Part shown: positions 26,861-33,536 of the stretch, in pieces | How positions within the stretch are numbered: the stretch's first letter is position 1 | Layout: each line of letters starts with the position of its first letter | DNA from: Ilumatobacteraceae bacterium | GTDB taxonomy: Bacteria; Actinomycetota; Acidimicrobiia; Acidimicrobiales; Ilumatobacteraceae | DNA length: 33,536 bases | Assembly: GCA_016463105.1 (NCBI GenBank) | Contig: JAEMRY010000005.1 | Coordinates: forward strand, 1-33,536 | Direction: 5' to 3' | Made by a program: the position numbers and the translations under genes | The notes under the pieces: model-generated | What the model was told of the DNA's origin: nothing | The model's database searches: none | What the model saw: only the letters and a program-made list of their open reading frames with translations

Positions 26861-27169
26861 ATGTCCACTCCATCGGTTGCCCCTTCCAATAATCCTGTTC
26901 AGCAGAGCTGGAAACCTCACGCTTTGGCTAATCCACATACGAACCAACTTGATTTATTTATGGGTGACACCGTGCGCTCAACTGTCGAACTAACGGGCGT
27001 CGCTCTAGGAAGCGAAGGAAAAGTGATTCTTGCGAATGGTTTCAACTGGTTGCGCTACCGAGTTCGCTTTGCTAACGGCGTCGAAGTCGGCGATCTTGAT
27101 CAGCGAAATATTGAGCCGATTGGCAAGACCGTTAAACGCCTGGCGAAAATTGCCAAACGCGCAAAATAA
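26861..27169 (+). CDS. small hypothetical protein, possible SH3-like beta-barrel
   Basis: DLFMGDTVRSTVELTGVALGSEGKVILANGFNWLRYRVRFANGVEVGDLDQRNIEPIG; start at ATG 26861 rather than 26813. Confidence 0.7.
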   Translation: MSTPSVAPSNNPVQQSWKPHALANPHTNQLDLFMGDTVRSTVELTGVALGSEGKVILANGFNWLRYRVRFANGVEVGDLDQRNIEPIGKTVKRLAKIAKRAK

Positions 27170-28328
27170 TTCTCTACGTCATCACTTCCCTGGAGTGAGA
27201 GATGGTTGGTCTCGCTTCGATGGACCAGCGGGAACACAAATGGTGGATGTTGCAGTTAGCGCTATGGCTGACTGGGCAGCAAGCGGAACAAATGCAAACA
27301 CTGGTGGCTTCTTTGCTGCTGCCGACGCGTGCGATGCACTTTTAGATTCAACTCGCAGTGTTCTCGGTGAGTTCTTGGGTGCCGATGCTGCCGGCATTTG
27401 TTTGGGCGCAAACATGACGACAATGACAATGGCTTTCACTCGTGCAGTGGCTCGCACCTTGAAGCCTGGCGACCGAGTCGTTGGTACGCGACTTGATCAC
27501 GAAGCCAATATCTCACCATGGCTAATTGCTTGTGAACTTTCTGGAGCAGAACATGTGTTAACTCCGTTTGATCCAAAAACTGGACGACTCGATATGGCGG
27601 AGTTTGAAAAACTCGTCAACGATCGAACAAAGTGGGTTGCCATCACTGGTGCATCAAACTTGATTGGCACGATGCCTGACCTAAAAACTGTGATCGCACT
27701 GGCACACAAACAAGGGGCAAGAGTTTTCGTAGATGCAGTTCATCTTGCGCCGCACCAACCGATAAATATTCGTGAACTTGGTTGTGATGTACTTGCTACT
27801 TCTCCATACAAGTGGTACGGACCACATGCAGGTGTGATGTACATCGAACCAGAGTTACTTAATTCGCTACCTGTCGCTAAAGTGCGGCCATCAGCCGACA
27901 TTGGTCCGCGCCGTTTCGAAACTGGAACACCGAACTTCGAATGCATTGCGGCGGTTCAGGCAGCAGCGCGATTTTTGATCGAAGAAAAAATGCAACGAGT
28001 CGCCGAAGTCGAGAAATCTGTATTCGCCCCGTTACTAGAAGGCTTGCTCGATACCCGAGGTGTCACAGTTTGGGGCCCACACGATTTGAACTCTCGCACT
28101 CCGACAATTTCTTTCACGATTGATTCAATGACACCAGACCGTGTTGCCCAAGAGTTGGCGGCGAAAAAAATTGCAGTTTGGTCAGGAGATTCTTATGCGA
28201 TGGAGGTCGTGGCGCAACTTGGCCTGACAAATAGTGGCGGTGTTGTGCGGGCGGGCGTGGCGAGATATGTAGATAGTGATGATGTGAAACATTTGATCAC
28301 CACAGTTCGTGGGCTTGTAAGTCGCTAG
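27150..28328 (+). CDS. class-V aminotransferase-fold protein (cysteine desulfurase-like, VC1184-type)
   Basis: RFDGPAGTQMVDVAV, LDHEANISPW, FVDAVHLAPHQPINIRELGCDVLATSPYKWYGPHAGVMY (PLP Lys). Start uncertain: TTG 27150 or GTG 27195. Confidence 0.85.
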   Translation: MPNAQNNSLRHHFPGVRDGWSRFDGPAGTQMVDVAVSAMADWAASGTNANTGGFFAAADACDALLDSTRSVLGEFLGADAAGICLGANMTTMTMAFTRAVARTLKPGDRVVGTRLDHEANISPWLIACELSGAEHVLTPFDPKTGRLDMAEFEKLVNDRTKWVAITGASNLIGTMPDLKTVIALAHKQGARVFVDAVHLAPHQPINIRELGCDVLATSPYKWYGPHAGVMYIEPELLNSLPVAKVRPSADIGPRRFETGTPNFECIAAVQAAARFLIEEKMQRVAEVEKSVFAPLLEGLLDTRGVTVWGPHDLNSRTPTISFTIDSMTPDRVAQELAAKKIAVWSGDSYAMEVVAQLGLTNSGGVVRAGVARYVDSDDVKHLITTVRGLVSR

Positions 28329-28340
28329 CATTACTCAGTC

Positions 28341-28416
28341 CGGGGAGTGGCGCAGTTGGTAGCGTGCCTGGTTTGGGACCAGGAGGCCGGGGGTTCAAGT
28401 CCCCCCTCCCCGACCA
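28341..28416 (+). tRNA. tRNA-Pro (TGG), CCA encoded
   Basis: CGGGGAG...CTCCCCG acceptor, CCTGG-TTTGGGA-CCAGG anticodon arm with TGG, GGGGGTTCAAGTCCCCC T-arm, discriminator A then CCA. Confidence 0.97.
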
Positions 28417-28820
28417 TGTTTGCAGAACTAGATGGCGAAAAATATATTTCGCTGGTGACATTTCGTAAATCTGGTGAGCCAGTGCACTCACCTGTATGGT
28501 TTGCAAAGTTCGGGGATCTTGCTAATACATACGGTGTTATCACTGAAACTAATGCCGGGAAAGTAAAACGGATTCGTGCAAATCCGAAGATTGAAGTACT
28601 GCCTTGCGATATCAAGGGCAAAATTGCAGTCGGTGCACCAAAGTTCTTTGGTGTTGCCAGGCTCGTGACTGGCGATGAAGCAGTTGCCGTGCGAAAAGCA
28701 ATCGGTAAACATTATGGAATTACCTATCGATCATTTGCGATCTACTTAGCAGTCCGTTCGTTGTTTAAAAAACGAGACACATTGCCCGAAACCAATATTG
28801 TGTTTACGCTGACAAATTAA
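28416..28820 (+). CDS. PPOX-class F420-dependent oxidoreductase-like protein
   Basis: MFAELDGEKYISLVTFRKSGEPVHSPVWFAKFGD...RIRANPKIEVLPCDIKGK; split-barrel PPOX N-terminus aligns with ATG 28416. The longer 28347 start would lie inside the tRNA. Confidence 0.85.
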   Translation: MFAELDGEKYISLVTFRKSGEPVHSPVWFAKFGDLANTYGVITETNAGKVKRIRANPKIEVLPCDIKGKIAVGAPKFFGVARLVTGDEAVAVRKAIGKHYGITYRSFAIYLAVRSLFKKRDTLPETNIVFTLTN

Positions 28821-29907
28821 AACTTGCAGTCTTTTTAAACTTTGCGAGCATTTCTGGCAACGGCGCAACGCCAATGCCAACCGTATTTGGCACATCAATA
28901 TGTCCATTTTTTATCACGAATGGTTCGGTTATATCTCGAGCAAAGTAACGTGCCGAAGCCGAGATGTCGCCTGGCAAAGTAAAACCTGGTAACGCAGCGA
29001 GCGCTAAATTCGCCGCGCGACCGATGCCTGTCTCCAACATTCCACCGCACCAAACGGGCACACCGCGTTCAAGACACAGATCATGAATTTTTTTTGCCTC
29101 GAGATATCCACCGACGCGACCAGGTTTAATGTTGATCACCGAGCACGCTTTAAGATCAAGTGCCCCACGCGCAGTGTCTAGCGATGTAACCGACTCATCC
29201 AAACAAACAGGAGTGCTAATCACCCGAGAAAGTTCGATGTGACCAGCCAGATCATCTTCTGGCAACGGCTGCTCGATAAGTAAGAGATTAAATGCGTCAA
29301 GTTGCTTGAGATGACTCGCGTCGGCGATTGTGTAGGCAGCATTCGCATCGACTTGCAATAACAGTTCGTCTCCAAACTCTTTGCGAATCGTACGGACAAG
29401 TTCGATGTCTGTGCCTGGTTCGATTTTAAGTTTGACTCTTACGTAGCCCTGCGCGATGTACTCACCCACGACACGAACCAAATCATCAAGGCTGTTTTGT
29501 ATGCCTACCGAGACACCAGAAGCCACACGAGATTTGGTCGCACCAAGAAACTTCGCCATCGAAATATTTTGGTCGCGCAGTTGCACATCGAGCAGTGCTG
29601 CTTCAACACAAGCCTTCGACATGTAATTGCCACGAATTGGCGTTGCGCTTTTAATAAAACTTTCAGCAGTTGTATCGCGATTAATTAACGGCACTAAAAA
29701 CCGCGAAATTACTTCGACGCAGTTCTCAAGATATTCTGACGAATAATTTGGTTCAACACCAGCGACACATTCTCCCCAACCCGAATTGCTATCACCAACC
29801 GCATGAACATAGAGAAGATCACGCGATGTATCAGTGCCAAACGAAGTGCGAAATGGCGAAACAAGGTCAATCCCTCCACGCCATAGCTCGATTGTTCGCA
29901 AAGCCAT
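28804..29907 (-). CDS. o-succinylbenzoate synthase / N-succinylamino acid racemase (enolase superfamily, MenC-like)
   Basis: RVKLKIEPGTD (KxK), LLLQVDANAAY, LIEQPLPEDDL, CLDESVTSLD, VINIKPGRVGGYLEAKKIHDLC, WCGGMLETGIGRAANLALAALPGF. Confidence 0.9.
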   Translation of the reverse strand: MALRTIELWRGGIDLVSPFRTSFGTDTSRDLLYVHAVGDSNSGWGECVAGVEPNYSSEYLENCVEVISRFLVPLINRDTTAESFIKSATPIRGNYMSKACVEAALLDVQLRDQNISMAKFLGATKSRVASGVSVGIQNSLDDLVRVVGEYIAQGYVRVKLKIEPGTDIELVRTIRKEFGDELLLQVDANAAYTIADASHLKQLDAFNLLLIEQPLPEDDLAGHIELSRVISTPVCLDESVTSLDTARGALDLKACSVINIKPGRVGGYLEAKKIHDLCLERGVPVWCGGMLETGIGRAANLALAALPGFTLPGDISASARYFARDITEPFVIKNGHIDVPNTVGIGVAPLPEMLAKFKKTASFNLSA

Positions 29908-29911
29908 ATAT

Positions 29912-30625
29912 CTATTTTGCTCGACTAGTCATCACAAACGAGCCATCACTTGAGAAGCCTCGCACAAAATATGAGTCAGCAAACGCAGCTTCGAAACTTG
30001 TGCGTTGTCCGAGGCGTAACTGATGTGACTTCTCGCGGTCACTCGTGCGAAGCATCACAATGTCTTGTGGGGTTTCAATTATTAGGTCACCGTCTTTAGC
30101 AACACATGCAGCACTTGTTGGTGCAGCAATCAAACCTTCGACCTGTCGCTCAACGACAAGCCGATCGGTTTGGTCCCCAGAATTGATGAGATCATTAAGT
30201 TCACCGTAATAGTTTCGGTTATAGCCGATCACCGTTGCCCCAAGAGTAACTAAATTGAAGTGAGCATTTCTTCTTACAAGTGGATCAAATGTCCATGAAA
30301 TTGCTGATAATTTATTTTCTTTTGCCCACAGCCACTGATGCTGTTTAAGTGCTCGACCAACACCAGAGTTGGTAGCGAGGTCAATGACTCCTGTGACATG
30401 TGAGTGAAGTTTCTGATCGTTATTGCCAACAATGCCCAGCGATCCGCCGACAATTTGCTTTTGGCCATTCACAATGCGAGTTGCCAAACTCGCATATCCA
30501 CCGGCATGGATAATCGCGATTATCACGTCTGCAGAAATTGGATCAGCCCCACCCCATACCTGCACTAAGACCCGCGCGAGTTCGTGGGCTTGTTCAGGCT
30601 GATCAACGATCTCAATGTCGCTCAT
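29912..30625 (-). CDS. GNAT-fold acyltransferase, COG3375-like
   Basis: LHSHVTGVIDLATNSGVGRALKQHQWLWAKENKLSAISWTFDPLVRRNAHFNLVTLGATVIGYNRNYYG. ATG 30625 likely; the ORF track uses GTG 30637. Confidence 0.8.
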   Translation of the reverse strand: MSDIEIVDQPEQAHELARVLVQVWGGADPISADVIIAIIHAGGYASLATRIVNGQKQIVGGSLGIVGNNDQKLHSHVTGVIDLATNSGVGRALKQHQWLWAKENKLSAISWTFDPLVRRNAHFNLVTLGATVIGYNRNYYGELNDLINSGDQTDRLVVERQVEGLIAAPTSAACVAKDGDLIIETPQDIVMLRTSDREKSHQLRLGQRTSFEAAFADSYFVRGFSSDGSFVMTSRAK

Positions 30626-30650
30626 TTGAATTAACACTATCTATTCGGCA

Positions 30651-31298
30651 ATGATTGAGGCCATGCCAGTTGAAGTGACCATAGTTAACCATCCAGTTGC
30701 CGCCGAGGCTCTTACTCATCTCAGAGACGAAAATACCTCAAATCAATTTTTTCGTGCAGAGTTGCGTCGGCTCTCTTTGGTTGTTGTCGCAGAGGCGACA
30801 AGAAATCTTCCAGTCATTGCAACTCGCGTGCGTACTCCGCTTGCTGAAACAAATGGCACTGCACTCGCAAGTCGGCCCGTGCTCGTTCCAATTTTGCGCG
30901 CCGGTTTAGGAATGTTGCCAGCAGCAATGGAGTTGCTGCCCGATGCAGACATCGCAGTTGTTGGTGTGCAGCGCGATGAGAAAACTCATATGCCGAGCGA
31001 ATACGTCGCGAAATTACCTGCACGTCTAGATGGCCGCACATGTTTAGTGCTTGACCCGATGTTGGCTACTGGCGGATCACTTGCTCATGCATGCAAAATT
31101 CTCGCTGATCGAGGTGCGCCACAACCATTGACGATTGCGTGCGTACTTGCCGCACCAGAAGGCATTGAATTCTTGCGCTCAACTGGTATGAACTTGCACA
31201 TCATCACTGCATCGGTTGATAGTCACCTCAACGAACATGCATTTATCGTGCCGGGTCTCGGCGATGCAGGCGACCGACAATTTGGTCCACCGCAGTAA
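30651..31298 (+). CDS. upp: uracil phosphoribosyltransferase
   Basis: VPILRAGLGMLPAAMELLPDADIAVVGVQRDEKT, CLVLDPMLATGGSLAHACKIL, FIVPGLGDAGDRQFG. Start 30651 or internal ATG 30663. Confidence 0.95.
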   Translation: MIEAMPVEVTIVNHPVAAEALTHLRDENTSNQFFRAELRRLSLVVVAEATRNLPVIATRVRTPLAETNGTALASRPVLVPILRAGLGMLPAAMELLPDADIAVVGVQRDEKTHMPSEYVAKLPARLDGRTCLVLDPMLATGGSLAHACKILADRGAPQPLTIACVLAAPEGIEFLRSTGMNLHIITASVDSHLNEHAFIVPGLGDAGDRQFGPPQ

Positions 31299-31343
31299 CT
31301 TTTTTTTAAGTTTAAATTTAAAACTTTCTAGCCAAAAAAAGTT
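31297..31343. terminator. putative bidirectional terminator between convergent upp and pfkA
   Basis: Nested inverted repeats: AACTTTTTTT ... AAAAAAAGTT outside and AAGTTTAAATTTAAAACTT inside. Confidence 0.5.
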
Positions 31344-32362
31344 GCCGCAACATCATCAAGCAGAGCAAGATCAATTGTGCGGGTTTGTCCAGAAGTTACA
31401 GACATGCTGACGCGCTCAATCGCGCCACACTTCAGAACGACCATGTCACCAAATGCTTTGTCGTGCACAGCATCAACTGCGGCTAATCCAAAACGAGTTG
31501 ACAGCACACGGTCATAACTAGTTGGTGTACCGCCACGTTGAATGTGCCCAAGTTGCACAACCCGTGATTCGAAACCGGTTCGTGCCGAAATTTCTGGTGC
31601 AATCACATGGGCAATGTCACCGAGTTGTTCGTGCCCGTAACGATCAAGTTTTCTTGCAGGCAAAACGAGTGTGCCGGGCTTTGGACGAGCACCTTCGGCG
31701 ACTACAACTACTGATGCATACCGACCCCGCGAGTGACGTCGTTGCACGATTTGCGAAACTGCTTCAATATCAAACGGCACTTCAGGCACAAGAATCGCAG
31801 TTGCGCCACCGGCGATACCCGCTTGTAATGCAATCCAACCAGCATCACGACCCATTACTTCAACAACCATCACACGGTCGTGACTCTCAGCAGTTGTGTG
31901 CAGACGATCTATTGCATCAGTTGCAATTTGCACTGCGGTTTGAAAACCAAAAGTTGCATCTGTTCCAACGACATCATTATCAATAGTTTTCGGCACACCA
32001 ATCACAGGCAGGCCGTACTGCTCGTGCAACATTGATGCCACCGTTAACGAGCCATTGCCACCAATCACAACCAACGCATCGAGTTTTAGATCAGCAAATG
32101 TTTTTTTGACTCGATCAACACCATCAGAAGTGTCAAACGGGCTGCCCCGACGCGTGCCGAGGATTGTTCCACCGCGTGGCAATAATCCGCGCACAACGCT
32201 GGTATTTAATTCGATATAACGCTGCTCGAGCACTCCATCCCATGCATCATAAAAACCCAGAACGGTGTCCCCGTTTACATCAACTGCTTTTCGAGTTATC
32301 GCACGGATAACAGCATTAAGACCCGGGCAATCGCCACCACCTGTTAGTACACCGATCTTCAT
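31328..32362 (-). CDS. pfkA: 6-phosphofructokinase (PfkA family)
   Basis: MKIGVLTGGGDCPGLNAVIRAI, VVIGGNGSLTVASML, GVPKTIDNDVVGTDATFGFQTA, VEVMGRDAGWIAL, LGHIQRGGTPTSYDRVL. Confidence 0.95.
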   Translation of the reverse strand: MKIGVLTGGGDCPGLNAVIRAITRKAVDVNGDTVLGFYDAWDGVLEQRYIELNTSVVRGLLPRGGTILGTRRGSPFDTSDGVDRVKKTFADLKLDALVVIGGNGSLTVASMLHEQYGLPVIGVPKTIDNDVVGTDATFGFQTAVQIATDAIDRLHTTAESHDRVMVVEVMGRDAGWIALQAGIAGGATAILVPEVPFDIEAVSQIVQRRHSRGRYASVVVVAEGARPKPGTLVLPARKLDRYGHEQLGDIAHVIAPEISARTGFESRVVQLGHIQRGGTPTSYDRVLSTRFGLAAVDAVHDKAFGDMVVLKCGAIERVSMSVTSGQTRTIDLALLDDVAATFFG

Positions 32363-32379
32363 GGTGAATCTTTTGGCTT

Positions 32380-33354
32380 CTAGTCGCCGACTCGGCGGGC
32401 ATCTTCAACCAAGTTGATTTGGTAAATAACTTCTTCAAGCGCATCTGCCGCAGACACTGTTGAGAATCGCAACGGATTATTTGGTGTTACACAACTCGGC
32501 ACCGGTGCGAGCATCGTGCTCGGTTGAGGATGACAAAATTGTACGACGCTATATCGTTCACCTTCAAAACCAGGAGATGCGACGACACGATGCCAACCAA
32601 TTGGCAAGACTCCATTGGTGATGCGCTCAAGCATGATTCCAGAATTAATAATTACTCGACCCTTTGGCGGCAACGCATCAATCCATTCACCTTTGTATTT
32701 GACTTGCAATCCTGGTGCAGTCGCACGAGGCAATGCAGTGATCAAGTTAATGTCGCCGTGTTCAGCAGCCCAAACATGACCGTTCGTTGGCAACTGTTTC
32801 ATTGGCGGATAACGAATCGCCCGTGTGAGTGCCGAACCATAACCCACCATTTCGTCAAAGAACGATTCATGACAGCCAATGCCTACGGCGATTAATCGTA
32901 AAAATCTTGTTTGCAAATCAATCATCGCGTCATGAAACTCAAAAAGAACTTTTGTGATTCCTGGGATTACCGACTCTGGCAACATCGGATCTGGATACGA
33001 CTGTGGATAACGACGGCGAAGCGGATGCCCTTGTGGAATCGGAGTTGCCCAGTTGAGCATTTCCTTCCAGTCAGGCTTATCACTTGAAGCAGCAGTCTCA
33101 AGCAACACACCCGTGTAACCGGTTTGTCCGTTTGTTCCGTGAGCAACAAAGCGTTGTTTTTCTTCGACTGTCTTTGAGAAAAATTCGGCGAGCATCCCAT
33201 AGGCCGTGTCAAGCAAGTCTTCTGAGAGGTCATGGCTCGTATAAACAAACCCTGTTGCAAGGCTTCGCATAACGCCATCCACAACTGCTTTGCGCACTGG
33301 CGATGACCCCTGTTCGAAGGCAAGAAGATCAACGTCAAGAATGTCGTGACTCAC
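32380..33354 (-). CDS. 2-oxoglutarate/Fe(II) oxygenase, isopenicillin N synthase-like family
   Basis: DIOX_N-like N-terminus; EHGDINLITAL (HxD), GWHRVVA (distal His), RYSVVQF (RxS). Confidence 0.9.
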   Translation of the reverse strand: MSHDILDVDLLAFEQGSSPVRKAVVDGVMRSLATGFVYTSHDLSEDLLDTAYGMLAEFFSKTVEEKQRFVAHGTNGQTGYTGVLLETAASSDKPDWKEMLNWATPIPQGHPLRRRYPQSYPDPMLPESVIPGITKVLFEFHDAMIDLQTRFLRLIAVGIGCHESFFDEMVGYGSALTRAIRYPPMKQLPTNGHVWAAEHGDINLITALPRATAPGLQVKYKGEWIDALPPKGRVIINSGIMLERITNGVLPIGWHRVVASPGFEGERYSVVQFCHPQPSTMLAPVPSCVTPNNPLRFSTVSAADALEEVIYQINLVEDARRVGD

Positions 33355-33393
33355 ATCTATTACGCTATTGGCTGGTTACGCTTTTTATCCTTC

Positions 33394-33465
33394 GCGGGTG
33401 TAGCTCAATGGCTAGAGTCCGAGTTTTCCAAACTCGTTATGCGGGTTCGATCCCCGTCACCCGCT
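33394..33465 (+). tRNA. tRNA-Gly (TCC)
   Basis: GCGGGTG...CACCCGC acceptor, CGAGT-TTTCCAA-ACTCG anticodon arm with TCC, GCGGGTTCGATCCCCGT T-arm, discriminator T, no encoded CCA. Confidence 0.96.
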
Positions 33466-33488
33466 CAAAACATGACTAGAACACGAGC

Positions 33489-33536
33489 ATGAACTATCGC
33501 AATTTTGATGCCGAAACTTTAGAACGCGAATACACG
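33489..33536 (+). CDS. start of an ORF truncated by the window end, possibly alpha/beta-hydrolase
   Basis: ATG then MNYRNFDAETLEREYT, open to the window edge; family guess is weak. Confidence 0.35.
   Translation, partial: MNYRNFDAETLEREYT

Noticed and set aside
28297-28621. Minus-strand ORFs across tRNA-Pro (e.g. WSGRGDLNPRPPGPKPGTLPTAP and VGEGGLEPPASWSQTRHATNCATP)
   Set aside because: The peptides are classic spurious translations of antisense tRNA-Pro, commonly misannotated in databases.
31522-31986. 154-aa + strand ORF antisense to pfkA
   Set aside because: Gln/His/Arg-rich shadow ORF inside pfkA.
1-33536. CRISPR array, IS element, prophage, toxin-antitoxin or other defence island
   Set aside because: No repeat-spacer pattern, transposase, integrase or defence-family proteins seen; gene content is core metabolism and cell envelope.

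Overview
The window reads as an ordinary, densely packed bacterial chromosome segment. Gene content and order suggest an actinobacterium, possibly Acidimicrobiia-like and not especially GC-rich; that placement is inference from gene content only. I recognise these genes: metX, a DCC/DUF393 protein, SURF1, a CoxE-like VWA protein with a MoxR ATPase, murJ, proB, obg, an HD dGTPase-like gene, a nucleoside hydrolase, rpmA, rplU, an RNase E/G gene, the rodA-mrdA-mreD-mreC-mreB cluster, ndk, folC, clpX, clpP, tig, a class-V aminotransferase-fold gene, an F420/PPOX oxidoreductase, a menC/NSAR-like enolase with a COG3375-like GNAT, upp, pfkA and a 2OG-Fe(II) oxygenase. There are three tRNAs: Gly-GCC (cut by the window edge), Pro-TGG and Gly-TCC. 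I saw no phage, transposon, CRISPR or defence system. The most interesting signals are non-coding or architectural. (1) A structured leader lies between rodA and the RNase E/G gene, with terminator, antiterminator and anti-antiterminator pairings just upstream of the rne/rng RBS; I do not recognise it as a known class. (2) A SAM-clan riboswitch precedes metX. (3) The last base of the tRNA-Pro CCA is the A of the next gene's ATG. (4) Compact palindromes sit at convergent gene ends. All claims come from reading the sequence by eye; no searches or folding programs were run.
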